A stretch of 64,000 bases of DNA from Ptiloglossa arizonensis (lineage: Eukaryota > Arthropoda > Insecta > Hymenoptera > Colletidae), in NCBI RefSeq assembly GCF_051014685.1, contig NW_027478458.1, positions 1,364,001 to 1,428,000 on the forward strand. Direction: 5' to 3'. Positions within the stretch are counted from its first letter, which is position 1. Every line of letters begins with the position of its first letter. The translations under genes were made by a program, and so were the position numbers. Positions 1-12,590 of the stretch are shown here, in pieces. The notes beneath the pieces were generated by a model. That model was not told the DNA's origin. It was given only the letters and a program-made list of their open reading frames with translations, and did not search any database.

Positions 1-1150
1 TTTCCCCTAGGCCATTGTACTTATTGGATTCGAGTATCAGACCAGCGAAAATTTTGATGATTTCTCAAGCATTCCTTAACTTCAAACTTCCATATCTCTC
101 GAACGGATTGACGAACTCGAGAAATTCCCGTTGCATTTGAAAGTAGGACCTCGCCCGATTACAACGGTATGTGTACTTTACCCCTAGCCCATTCCAGTTA
201 TTGGTTTCGAGTATCAGACTTGCGAAAATTTTGATGATTTCTCAACCATTCCTTAACTTCAAACTCCCATATCTCGCGAACGCATTGACGAACTCGAGAA
301 ATTCCTGTTGCATGTGAAAGTAGAATCTCGCCCGATCAAGTGGTATGTGTATCTTTCCCCTAGGCTTTTGTAGTTATTGGTTTCGAGTATCAGACTTGCG
401 AAAATTTTGATGGTTTCTCAACCATTCCTTAAGTTCAAACTCCCATATCTCGCGAACGGATTGACGAACTCGACAAATTCCTGTTGCATCTGAAAGTAGA
501 AACTTGCCCGATTTCAACGGTGTATGTATTTTTCCCCTAGGCCATTGTAGTTATTGGATTCGAGTATCAGACCAGCGAAAATTTTGATGATTTCTCAACC
601 ATTCCTTAACTTCAAATTCCCATATCCCGCGAACGGATTGACGAACTCGAGAAATTTCTGTTGCATCTGAAAGTAGAAACTCGCCCGATTACAACGGTAT
701 ATGTATTTTTCCCCTAGGCCATTGTACTTATTGGATTCGAGTATCAGACCAGCGAAAATTTTGATGATTTCTCAAGCATTCCTTAACTTCAAACTTCCAT
801 ATCTCGCGAACGGATTGACGAACTCGAGAAATTCCCGTTGCATTTGAAAGTAGGAACTCGCCCGATTACAACGGTATGTGTACTTTACCCCTAGCCCATT
901 CCAGTTATTGGTTTCGAGTATCAGACTTGCGAAAATTTTGATGATTTCTCAACCATTCCTTAACTTCAAACTCCCATATCTCGCGAACGCATTGACGAAC
1001 TCGAGAAATTCCTGTTGCATGTGAAAGTAGAATCTCGCCCGATCAAGTGGTATGTGTATCTTTCCCCTAGGCATTTGTAGTTGTTGGTTTCGAGTATCAG
1101 ACTTGCGAAAATTTTGATGGTTTCTCAACCATTCCTTAACTTCAAACTCC
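1..1150. repeat. 4-mer HOR, 707-bp period
   Basis: The segment beginning TTTCCCCTAGGCCATTGTAC at position 1 recurs at 708. The period is three 177-bp monomers plus one 176-bp monomer (the ATCAAGTGG deletion type). The second copy follows the first closely to about 1,150 and then switches to a different monomer type (CGAGAATTTCC instead of CGACAAATTCC). Other 707-bp 4-mers at 17.3 kb and 24.8 kb are built from partly different monomers, so the size has arisen more than once. Confidence 0.85.
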
Positions 1151-1264
1151 CATATCTCGCGAACGGATTGACGAACTCGAGAATTTCCTATTGCATCTGA
1201 ATGCAGAAACTCGCCCGATTACAACGGTATGTGTATTTTTCCCCTAGGCCATTATAGTTATTGG

Positions 1265-4200
1265 TTTCGAGTATCAGACTTGCGAAAATTTTGATAGTTT
1301 CTCAACCATTCCTTAACTTCACACTCCCATATCTCGCGAACGGATTGCCGAACTCGAGAATTTCCTATTGCATCAGAATGCAGAAGCTCGCCCGATTACA
1401 ACGGTATGTATATTTTTGCCCTAGGCCATATTGGTTATTGGTTTCGAGTATCAGACCAGCGAAAATTTTGTTGGTTTCTCCACCATTCCTTAACTTCAAA
1501 CCCCCATTTCTCGCGAACGGATTGACGAACTCGAGAAATTCCTGTTGTATCTGAATGTAGAAACCCGCCCAATTACAATGGTGTGTGTACTTTTCCCCTA
1601 GGCCATTCCAGTTATTGGTTTCGAGTATCAGACATGCGAAAATTTTGATGGTTTCTCAACCATTCCTTAACTGCACACTCCCATATCTCGCGAACGGATT
1701 GCCGAACTCGAGAATTTCCTATTGCATCAGAAAGCAGAAGCTCGCCCGATTACAATGGTATGTGTATTTTTGCCCTAGGCCGTAGTGGTTATAGGTTTCG
1801 AGTATCAGACTTGCGAAAATTGTGATGGTTTCTAAACCATTCCTTAACTTCAAACTCCCATATCTCGCGAACGGAATGACGAACTCGAAAAATTCCTGTT
1901 GCACCTGAAAGTAGAAAGTCGCCCGATTACAAAGGTATGTGTATTTTTCCCCTAGGCCTTTGTAGTTATTGGTTTCGAGTATCAGACTTGCGAAAATTTT
2001 GATGGTCTCTCAACCATTCCTTAACTTCAAACTTCCATATCTCGCGAACGGATTGACGAACTCGAGAAATTCCCGTTGCATCTGAAAGTAGAACCTCGCC
2101 CGATTACAACGGTATGTGTACTTTACCCCTAGGCCATTCGAGTTATTGGTTTCGAGTATCAGACTTGCGAAAATTTTGATGATTTCTCAACCATTCCTTA
2201 ACTTCAAACTCCCATATCTCGCGAACGCATTGACGAACTCGAGAAATTCCTGTTGCATGTGAAAGTAGAATCTCGCCCGATCAAATGGTATGTGTATCTT
2301 TCCCCTAGGCATTTGTAGTTATTGGTTTCGAGTATCAGACTTTTCGAAAATTTTGATGGTTTCTCAACCATTCCTTAACTTCAAACTCCCATATCTCGCG
2401 AACGGATTGACGAACTCGAGAATTTCCTATTGCATCTGAAAGCAGAAACTCGCCCGATTACAACGGTATGTGTATTTTTCCCCTAGGCCATTGTAGTTAT
2501 TGGTTTCGAGTATCAGACTTGCGAAAATTTTGATGGTTTCTCAACCATTCCTTAACTTCAAACTCCCATATCTCGCGAAAGGATTGACGAACTCGAGATA
2601 TTCCTGTTGCATGTGAAAGTAGAAAGTCGCCCGATTACAACGGTATGTGTACTTTTCCCCTTGGCCATTCCAGTTATTGGTTTCGAGTATCAGACTTGCG
2701 AAAATTTTGATGGTTTCTCAACCATTCCTTAACTTCAAACTCCCATATCTCGCGAACGGATTGACGAACTCGAGAATTTCCTATTGCATCTGAAAGCAGA
2801 AGCTCGCCCGATTACAACGGTAAGTGTATTTTTCCCCTGGGCCATAGTAGTTATTGATTTCGAGTATCAGACTTGCGAAAAGTGTGATGGTTTCTCAACC
2901 ATTCCTTAACTTCAAACCCCCATATCTAGCGAACGTATTGACGAACTCGAGAAATTCCTGTTGCATCTGAAAGTAGAAACTCGCCCGATTACAAAGATAT
3001 GTGTGTTTTCCCCCTAGGCCTTTGTAGTTATTGGTTTCGAGTATCAGACTTGCGAAAATTTTGATGGTTTCTCAACCATTCCTTAACTTCAAACTCCCAT
3101 ATCTCGCGAACGGATGGACGAACTCGAGAAATTCCTGTTGCATGTGGAAGTAGAAACTCGCCCGATTACAACGGTATGTGTATTTTTCCCCTAGGCCTTT
3201 GTAGTTATTGGTTTCGAGTAACAGACTTGCGAAAATTTTGATGGTTTCTCAACCATTCCTTAACTTCAAACGCCCATTTTTCGCGAACGGATTGACGAAC
3301 TCGAGAAATTCCTGTTGTATCTGAAAGTAGAAACTCGCCCGATTACAATGGTGTGTGTACTTTTCCCTAGGCCATTCCAGTTATTGGTTTCGAGTATCAG
3401 ACTTGCGAAAATTTTGATGGTTTCTCAAACATTCCTTAACTTCACACTCCCATATCTCGCGAACGGATTGCCGAACTCGAGAATTTCCTATGGCATCAGA
3501 AAGCAAAAGCTCGCACGATTACAATGGTGTGTGTACTTTTCCCCTAGGCCATTCCAGTTATTGGTTTCGAGTATCAGACCAGCGAAAATTTTGATGGTTT
3601 CTCAACCATTCCTTAATTTCAAATTCCCATATCTCGCGAACGGATTGACGAACTCGAGAAATTCCTGTTGCATCTGAAAGTAGAAACTCGCCCGATTACA
3701 ATGGTGTGTGTACTTTTCCCCTAGGCCTTTGTAGTTAGTGGTTTCGAGTATCAGACATGCGGAAATTTTGATGGTCTCTCAACCATTCCTTAACTTCAAA
3801 CCCCCATATCTCGCGAACGGATTGCCGAACTCGAGAATTTCCTATGGCATCAGAAAGCAGAAGCTCGCACGATTACAATGGTGTGTGTACTTTTCCCCTA
3901 GGCCATTCCAGTTATTGGTTTCGAGTATCAGACCAGCGAAAATTTTGATGGTTTCTCTACCATTCCTTAACTTCAAATTCCCATATCTCGCGAACGGATT
4001 GACGAACTCGAGAAATTCCTGCTGCATCTGAAAGTAGAAACTCGCCCGATTACAATGGTGTGTGTACTTTTCCCCCAGGCCATTACCGTTATTGGTTTCG
4101 AGTATCAGACTTGCGAAAATTTTGATGGTTTCTCAATCATTCCTTAACTTCAAACTTCCATATCTCGCGAACGGATTGCCGAACTCGAGAATTTCCTATG

Positions 4201-4400
4201 GCATCAGAAAGCAGAAACTCGCCCGATTACAACGGTATGTGTATTTTTGCCCTAGGCCATTGTAGTTATTGTTTTAGAGTATCAGACTTGCGAAAATTTT
4301 GATGGTTTCTCAACCATTCCTTAACTTCAAACTCCCATAACTCGCGAACGGATTGACCAAATCGAGAAATTCCTGCTGCATGTGGAAGTAGAAACTCGCC
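1265..4400. repeat. Long-range duplicated block, left copy
   Basis: About 3.1 kb (some 18 monomers) matches 12,590-15,725 at a constant offset of 11,324-11,325 bp, about 64 monomers. Diagnostic shared variants are TAAGTGTATT at 2821 and 14145, followed in both by CCCCTGGGCCATAG, and the order of monomer types between. Left of about 1,265 and right of about 4,400 the two copies carry different monomer types. Because the block holds its own HOR material, the whole stretch was probably copied as one unit. Confidence 0.8.
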
Positions 4401-5390
4401 CGATCACAACGGTATGTGTATTTTTCCCCTAGGCCTTTGTAGTTATTGGTTTCGAGTAACAGACTTGCGAAAATTTTGATGGTTTCTCAACCATTCCTTA
4501 ACTTCAAACGCCCATTTTTCGCGAACGGATTGACGAACTCGAGAAATTCCTGTTGTATCTGAAAGTAGAAACTCGCCCGATTACAATGGTGTGTGTACTT
4601 TTCCCTAGGCCATTCCAGTTATTGGTTTCGAGTATCAGACTTGCGAAAATTTTGATGGTTTCTCAAACATTCCTTAACTTCACACTCCCATATCTCGCGA
4701 ACGGATTGCCGAACTCGAGAATTTCCTATGGCATCAGAAAGCAGAAGCTCGCACGATTACAATGGTGTGTGTACTTTTCCCCTAGGCCATTCCAGTTATT
4801 GGTTTCGAGTATCAGACCAGCGAAAATTTTGATGGTTTCTCAACCATTCCTTAATTTCAAATTCCCATATCTCGCGAACGGATTGACGAACTCGAGAAAT
4901 TCCTATTGCATCTGAAAGTAGAAACTCGCCCGATTACAATGGTGTGTGTACTTTTCCCCTAGGCCTTTGTAGTTAGTGGTTTCGAGTATCAGACATGCGG
5001 AAATTTTGATGGTCTCTCAACCATTCCTTAACTTCAAACCCCCATATCTCGCGAACGGATTGCCGAACTCGAGAATTTCCTATGGCATCAGAAAGCAGAA
5101 GCTCGCACGATTACAATGGTGTGTGTACTTTTCCCCTAGGCCATTCCAGTTATTGGTTTCGAGTATCAGACCAGCGAAAATTTTGATGGTTTCTCTACCA
5201 TTCCTTAACTTCAAATTCCCATATCTCGCGAACGGATTGACGAACTCGAGAAATTCCTGCTGCATCTGAAAGTAGAAACTCGCCCGATTACAATGGTGTG
5301 TGTACTTTTCCCCCAGGCCATTACCGTTATTGGTTTCGAGTATCAGACTTGCGAAAATTTTGATGGTTTCTCAATCATTCCTTAACTTCA
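3135..5390. repeat. 7-mer HOR, 1,238-bp period
   Basis: The stretch from about 3,135 to 4,150 recurs at about 4,373 to 5,390 with offset 1,238 (seven monomers less one base). Shared markers include GAGTAACAGAC, CGCCCATTTTTCGCG, a one-base-short CTTTTCCCTAGG, and the pair of monomers with GGCATCAGAAAGCA and GACATGCGG. The correspondence breaks at 5,395, where the second copy contains a replaced tract described separately. Confidence 0.85.
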
Positions 5391-7184
5391 AACTCCCATA
5401 ACTCGCGAACGGATTGACCAAATCGAGAAATTCCTGCTGCATGTGGAAGTAGAAACTCGCCCGATTACAACGGTATGTGTATTTTTGCCCTAGGCCATTG
5501 TAGTTATTGTTTTAGAGTATCAGACTTGCGAAAATTTTGATGGTTTCTCAACCATTCCTTAACTTCAAACTCCCATAACTCGCGAACGGATTGACCAAAT
5601 CGAGAAATTCCTGCTGCATGTGGAAGTAGAAACTCGCCCGATTACAACGGTATGTGTATTTTTTCCCTAGGCCTTTGTAGTTATTGGTTTCGAGTTCCAG
5701 ACATGAGGAAATTTTGATGGTCTCTCAACCATTCCTTAACTTCAAACCCCCATATCTCGCGAATGAATTGACGAACTCGAGAATTTCTTATTGCATCTGA
5801 AAACAGAATCTCGGCCGATTACAACGGTTGTGTGTACTTTTCCCCTAGGCCATTCCAGTTGTTGGTTTCGAGTATCAGACCAGCGAAAATTTTGATGGTT
5901 TCTCAAGCATGCCTTAACATCAAACTCCCATATCTCGCGAACGCATTGACGAACTCGCGAAATTCCTGTTGTATCTGGAAGTAGAAACTCGCCCGATTAC
6001 AATGGTATGTGTCTTTTTCCCCTAGACATTTGTAGTTATTGGTTTCGAGTATCAGACTTGCGAAAATTTTGATGGTTTCTCAAACATTCCTTAACTTCAA
6101 ACTCCCATATCTCGCAAACGGATCGACGAACTCGAGAAATTACTGTTGTATCTGAAAGTAGAAACTCGCCCGATTACAACGGTATGTGTATTTTTCCCTA
6201 GGCCGTTGTAGTTATCGGTTTCGAGTATCAGACTTGCGAAAATTTTGATTGTTTCTCCACCACTCCTTAACTTCAAACGCCCATTTCTCGCGAACGGATT
6301 GACGAACTCGAGAAGTTCCTGTTGTATGTGAAAGTAGAAACTCGCCCAATTACAATGGTGTGTGTACTTTTCCCCTAGGCCATTCCAGTTATTGGTTTCG
6401 AGTATCAGACTTGCGAAAATTTTGATAGTTTCTCAACCATTCCTTAACTTCACACTCCCATATCTCGCGAACGGATTGCCGAACTCGAGAATTTCCTATT
6501 GCATCAGAAAGCAGAAGCTCGCCCGATTACAACGGTATGTGTATTTTTGCCCTAGGCCATATTGATTATTGGTTTCGAGTATCAGACCAGCGAAAATTTT
6601 GATGGTTTCTCCACCATTCCTTAACTTCAAACCCCCATTTCTCGCGAACGGATAGACGAACTCGAGAAATTCCTGTTGTATCTGAATGTAGAAACCCGCC
6701 CAATTACAATGGTGTGTGTACTTTTCCCCTAGGCCATTCCAGTTATTGGTTTCGAGTATCAGACATGCGAAAATTTTGATGGTCTCTCAACCATTCCTTA
6801 ACTGCACACTCCCATATCTCGCGAACGGATTGCCGAACTCGAGAATTTCCTATTGCATCAGAAAGCAGAAGCTCGCCCGATTACAATGGTATGTGTATTT
6901 TTGCCCTAGGCTGTAGTGGTTATAGGTTTCGAGTATCAGACTTGCGAAAATTGTGATGGTTTCTAAACCATTCCTTAACTTCAAACTCCCATATCTCGCG
7001 AACGGAATGACGAACTCGAAAAATTCCTGTTGCACCTGAAAGTAGAAACTCGCCCGATTACAAAGGTATGTGTATTTTTCCCCTAGGCCTTTGTAGTTAT
7101 TGGTTTCGAGTATCAGACTTGCGAAAATTTTGATGGTCTCTCAACCATTCCTTAACTTCAAACTTCCATATCTCGCGAACGGAT
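4530..7184. repeat. 15-mer HOR copy 1 (about 2,655 bp)
   Basis: This unit is followed directly by a second copy at 7,185-9,840. Offsets measured at several markers are 2,654 in the left half and 2,655 in the right half, consistent with one single-base indel. Both contain the one-base-longer CGGTTGTGTGTAC monomer and the GAGTTCCAGACATGAGG variant. Copy 1 differs by a local replacement at 5,376-5,486. Confidence 0.88.
5376..5486. repeat. Gene-conversion-like tract within a monomer
   Basis: Compared with its partner 2,654 bp downstream, this monomer differs in a compact run of changes from 5395 to 5450, while flanking private markers (TCAATCATT left, TTTTTGCCC right) still match the partner. 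Inside the run the sequence equals the next monomer 177 bp downstream (CCATAACTCGCG, GACCAAATCGAG, CTGCATGTGGAAG). Related copies near 4,157, 8,045, 11,587 and 15,478 keep the unconverted form, so the change is derived here. Monomer number is unchanged, which favours conversion over crossover. Confidence 0.7.
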
Positions 7185-9840
7185 TGACGAACTCGAGAAA
7201 TTCCTGTTGTATCTGAAAGTAGAAACTCGCCCGATTACAATGGTGTGTGTACTTTTCCCTAGGCCATTCCAGTTATTGGTTTCGAGTATCAGACTTGCGA
7301 AAATTTTTATGGTTTCTCAAACATTCCTTAACTTCACACTCCCATATCTCGCGAACGGATTGCCGAACTCGAGAATTTCCTATGGCATCAGAAAGCAGAA
7401 GCTCGCACGATTACAATGGTGTGTGTACTTTTCCCCTAGGCCATTCCAGTTATTGGTTTCGAGTATCAGACCAGCGAAAATTTTGATGGTTTCTCAACCA
7501 TTCCTTAATTTCAAATTCCCATATCTCGCGAACGGATTGACGAACTCGAGAAATTCCTATTGCATCTGAAAGTAGAAACTCGCCCGATTACAATGGTGTG
7601 TGTACTTTTCCCCTAGGCCTTTGTAGTTAGTGGTTTCGAGTATCAGACATGCGGAAATTTTGATGGTCTCTCAACCATTCCTTAACTTCAAACCCCCATA
7701 TCTCGCGAACGGATTGCCGAACTCGAGAATTTCCTATGGCATCAGAAAGCAGAAGCTCGCACGATTACAATGGTGTGTGTACTTTTCCCCTAGGCCATTC
7801 CAGTTATTGGTTTCGAGTATCAGACCAGCGAAAATTTTGATGGTTTCTCTACCATTCCTTAACTTCAAATTCCCATATCTCGCGAACGGATTGACGAACT
7901 CGAGAAATTCCTGCTGCATCTGAAAGTAGAAACTCGCCCGATTACAATGGTGTGTGTACTTTTCCCCCAGGCCATTACCGTTATTGGTTTCGAGTATCAG
8001 ACTTGCGAAAATTTTGATGGTTTCTCAATCATTCCTTAACTTCAAACTTCCATATCTCGCGAACGGATTGCCGAACTCGAGAATTTCCTATGGCATCAGA
8101 AAGCAGAAACTCGCCCGATTACAACGGTATGTGTATTTTTGCCCTAGGCCATTGTAGTTATTGTTTTAGAGTATCAGACTTGCGAAAATTTTGATGGTTT
8201 CTCAACCATTCCTTAACTTCAAACTCCCATAACTCGCGAACGGATTGACCAAATCGAGAAATTCCTGCTGCATGTGGAAGTAGAAACTCGCCCGATTACA
8301 ACGGTATGTGTATTTTTTCCCTAGGCCTTTGTAGTTATTGGTTTCGAGTTCCAGACATGAGGAAATTTTGATGGTCTCTCAACCATTCCTTAACTTCAAA
8401 CCCCCATATCTCGCGAATGAATTGACGAACTCGAGAATTTCTTATTGCATCTGAAAACAGAATCTCGGCCGATTACAACGGTTGTGTGTACTTTTCCCCT
8501 AGGCCATTCCAGTTGTTGGTTTCGAGTATCAGACCAGCGAAAATTTTGATGGTTTCTCAAGCATGCCTTAACATCAAACTCCCATATCTCGCGAACGCAT
8601 TGACGAACTCGCGAAATTCCTGTTGTATCTGGAAGTAGAAACTCGCCCGATTACAATGGTATGTGTCTTTTTCCCCTAGACATTTGTAGTTATTGGTTTC
8701 GAGTATCAGACTTGCGAAAATTTTGATGGTTTCTCAAACATTCCTTAACTTCAAACTCCCATATCTCGCAAACGGATCGACGAACTCGAGAAATTACTCT
8801 TGTATCTGAAAGTAGAAACTCGCCCGATTACAACGGTATGTGTATTTTTCCCCTAGGCCGTTGTAGTTATCGGTTTCGAGTATCAGACTTGCGAAAATTT
8901 TGATTGTTTCTCCACCACTCCTTAACTTCAAACGCCCATTTCTCGCGAACGGATTGACGAACTCGAGAAGTTCCTGTTGTATGTGAAAGTAGAAACTCGC
9001 CCAATTACAATGGTGTGTGTACTTTTCCCCTAGGCCATTCCAGTTATTGGTTTCGAGTATCAGACTTGCGAAAATTTTGATAGTTTCTCAACCATTCCTT
9101 AACTTCACACTCCCATATCTCGCGAACGGATTGCCGAACTCGAGAATTTCCTATTGCATCAGAAAGCAGAAGCTCGCCCGATTACAACGGTATGTGTATT
9201 TTTGCCCTAGGCCATATTGATTATTGGTTTCGAGTATCAGACCAGCGAAAATTTTGATGGTTTCTCCACCATTCCTTAACTTCAAACCCCCATTTCTCGC
9301 GAACGGATAGACGAACTCGAGAAATTCCTGTTGTATCTGAATGTAGAAACCCGCCCAATTACAATGGTGTGTGTACTTTTCCCCTAGGCCATTCCAGTTA
9401 TTGGTTTCGAGTATCAGACATGCGAAAATTTTGATGGTTTCTCAACCATTCCTTAACTGCACACTCCCATATCTCGCGAACGGATTGCCGAACTCGAGAA
9501 TTTCCTATTGCATCAGAAAGCAGAAGCTCGCCCGATTACAATGGTATGTGTATTTTTGCCCTAGGCTGTAGTGGTTATAGGTTTCGAGTATCAGACTTGC
9601 GAAAATTGTGATGGTTTCTAAACCATTCCTTAACTTCAAACTCCCATATCTCGCGAACGGAATGACGAACTCGAAAAATTCCTGTTGCACCTGAAAGTAG
9701 AAACTCGCCCGATTACAAAGGTATGTGTATTTTTCCCCTAGGCCTTTGTAGTTATTGGTTTCGAGTATCAGACTTGCGAAAATTTTGATGGTCTCTCAAC
9801 CATTCCTTAACTTCAAACTTCCATATCTCGCGAACAGATT
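7185..9840. repeat. 15-mer HOR copy 2 (about 2,655 bp)
   Basis: Tandem partner of 4,530-7,184. The left junction is visible because the monomer at about 7,150 is of the TTCCATATCTCGCG type while the matching place in copy 1 (about 4,510) is CCCATTTTTCGCG. Part of this copy and its right flank (about 7,630-10,130) also matches 11,170-13,670 at offset 3,539-3,540 (20 monomers), and 8,310-10,380 matches 15,742-17,812. This segment has therefore been a repeated donor. Confidence 0.85.
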
Positions 9841-10380
9841 GACGAACTCGAGAAATTCCCGTTGCATCTGAAAGTAGAACCTCGCCCGATTACAACGGTA
9901 TGTGTACTTTACCCCTAGGCCATTCCAGTTATTGGTTTCGAGTATCAGACTTGCGAAAATTTTGATGATTTCTCAACCATTCCTTAACTTCAAACTCCCA
10001 TATCTCGCGAACGCATTGACGAACTCGAGAAATTTCTGTTGCATGTGAAAGTAGAATCTCGCCCGATCAAATGGTATGTGTATCTTTCCCTTAGGCATTT
10101 GTAGTTATTGGTTTCGAGTATCAGACTTGCCAAAATTTTGATGGTTTCTCAACCATTCCTTAACTTCATACTCCCATATCTCGCGAACGGATTGACGAAC
10201 TCGAGAATTTCCTATTGCATCTGAAAGTAGAAACTCGCCCGATTACAAAGATATGTGTGTTTTCCCCCTAGGGCTTTGTAGTTATTGGTTTCGAGTATCA
10301 GACATGCGAAAATTTTGATGGTTTCTCAACCATTCCTTAACTGCACACTCCCATATCTCGCGAACGGATTGCCGAACTCG
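8310..10380. repeat. Long-range duplicated block, left copy
   Basis: About 2.1 kb matches 15,742-17,812 at a constant offset of 7,432 bp (42 monomers less two bases). Exact anchors are the GCCAAAATTTT variant at 10129 and 17561, and the monomers starting at 9017 and 16449. The blocks part at the right end, where this copy reads CTATGGCATCAG and the other CTATTGCATCAG. Confidence 0.8.
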
Positions 10381-11372
10381 AGAATTTCCTATGGCATCAG
10401 AAAGCAGAAGCTCGCACGATTACAATGGTGTGTGTACTTTTCCCCTTGGCCATTCCAGTTATTGGTTTCGAGTATCAGACCAGCGAAAATTTTGATGGTT
10501 TCTCAACCATTCCTTAATTTCAAATTCCCATATCTCGCGAACGGATTGACGAACTCGAGAAATTCCTGTTGCATCTGAAAGTAGAAACTCGCCCGATTAC
10601 AATGGTGTGTGTACTTTTCCCCTAGGCCTTTGTAGTTAGTGGTTTCGAGTATCAGACATGCGGAAATTTTGATGGTCTCTCAACCATTCCTTAACTTCAA
10701 ACCCCCATATCTCGCGAACGGATTGCCGAACTCGAGAATTTCCTATGGCATCAGAAAGCAGAAGCTCGCACGATTACAATGGTGTGTGTACTTTTCCCCT
10801 AGGCCATTCCAGTTATTGGTTTCGAGTATCAGACCAGCGAAAATTTTGATGGTTTCTCAACCATTCCTTAACTGCACACTCCCATATCTCGCGAACGGAT
10901 TGCCGAACTCGAGAATTTCCTATGGCATCAGAAAGCAGAAGCTCGCACGATTACAATGGTGTGTGTACTTTTCCCCTAGGCCATTCCAGTTATTGGTTTC
11001 GAGTATCAGACCAGCGAAAATTTTGATGGTTTCTCAACCATTCCTTAATTTCAAATTCCCATATCTCGCGAACGGATTGACGAACTCGAGAAATTCCTGT
11101 TGCATCTGAAAGTAGAAACTCGCCCGATTACAATGGTGTGTGTACTTTTCCCCTAGGCCTTTGTAGTTAGTGGTTTCGAGTATCAGACATGCGGAAATTT
11201 TGATGGTCTCTCAACCATTCCTTAACTTCAAACCCCCATATCTCGCGAACGGATTGCCGAACTCGAGAATTTCCTATGGCATCAGAAAGCAGAAGCTCGC
11301 ACGATTACAATGGTGTGTGTACTTTTCCCCTAGGCCATTCCAGTTATTGGTTTCGAGTATCAGACCAGCGAA
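10310..11372. repeat. 3-mer tandem duplication, 531-bp period
   Basis: Monomers at 10,285, 10,816 and 10,639, 11,170 pair at exactly 531 bp (3 x 177). The set includes an AACTGCACACTCCC monomer, an AATTTCAAATTCCC monomer and a GACATGCGG monomer. Because TGA is replaced by TCA (GCATCAGAAAG) in two successive monomers, one reading frame stays open for 156 codons at 10,639-11,109, the longest in the window. I regard that frame as non-coding. Confidence 0.8.
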
Positions 11373-12590
11373 AATTTTGATGGTTTCTCTACCATTCCTT
11401 AACTTCAAATTCCCATATCTCGCGAACGGATTGACGAACTCGAGAAATTCCTGCTGCATCTGAAAGTAGAAACTCGCCCGATTACAATGGTGTGTGTACT
11501 TTTCCCCCAGGCCATTACCGTTATTGGTTTCGAGTATCAGACTTGCGAAAATTTTGATGGTTTCTTAATCATTCCTTAACTTCAAACTTCCATATCTCGC
11601 GAACGGATTGCCGAACTCGAGAATTTCCTATGGCATCAGAAAGCAGAAACTCGCCCGATTACAACGGTATGTGTATTTTTGCCCTAGGCCATTGTAGTTA
11701 TTGTTTTAGAGTATCAGACTTGCGAAAATTTTGATGGTTTCTCAACCATTCCTTAACTTCAAACTCCCATAACTCGCGAACGGATTGACCAAATCGAGAA
11801 ATTCCTGCTGTATGTGGAAGTAGAAACTCGCCCGATCACAACGGTATGTGTATTTTCCCCCTAGGCCTTTGTAGTTATTGGTTTCGAGTACCAGACATGC
11901 GGAAATTTTGATGGTCTCTCAACCATTCCTTAACTTCAAACCCCCATATCTCGCGAACGGATTGACGAACTCGAGAATTTCCTATTGCATCTGAAAACAG
12001 AATCTCGGCCGATTACAACGGTATGTGTACTTTACCCCTAGGCCATTCGAGTTGTTGGTTTCGAGTATCAGACCAGCGAAAATTTTGATGGTTTCTCAAG
12101 CATGCCTTAACATCAAACTCCCATATCTCGCGAACGCATTGACGAACTCGTGAAATTCCTGTTGTATCTGGAAGTAGAAACTCGCCCGATTACAATGGTA
12201 TGTGTCTTTTTCCCCTAGACATTTGTAGTTATTGGTTTCGAGTATCAGACTTGCGAAAATTTTGATGGTTTCTCAAACATTCCTTAACTTCAAACTCCCA
12301 TATCTCGCGAACGGATCGACGAACTCGAGAAATTCCTGTTGTATCTGAAAGTAGAAACTCGCCCGATTACAACGGTATGTGTATTTTTCCCGTAGGCCGT
12401 TGTAGTTATCGGTTTCGAGTATCAGACTTGCGAAAATTTTGATTGTTTCTCCACCACTCCTTAACTTCAAACGCCCATTTCTCGCGAACGGATTGACGAA
12501 CTCGAGAAATTCCTGTTGTATGTGAAAGTAGAAACTCGCCCAATTACAATGGTGTGTGTACTTTTCCCCTAGGCCATTCCAGTTATTGGT
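11373..12590. repeat. Satellite, 20-mer-spaced copy of 7.8-9.1 kb
   Basis: Monomers here correspond to those 3,539-3,540 bp to the left (for example 9017 with 12556, and 9371 with 12910). The order includes the ATTGTTTTAGAG monomer, the CTCGGCCGATTAC monomer, the CCCCTAGACATTTG monomer and the ATTGTTTCTCCACCACTCC monomer. No sequence other than satellite is present. Confidence 0.8.

Noticed and set aside
3315..3677. Open frames of 60-156 codons on both strands throughout the window, as possible genes for a 59-residue repeat protein
   Set aside because: They follow the 177-bp period on both strands at once, start and stop at monomer variant sites, are broken by single-base indels and 176-bp monomers, and show no domain or conserved codon pattern. 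They are by-products of a monomer length divisible by three.
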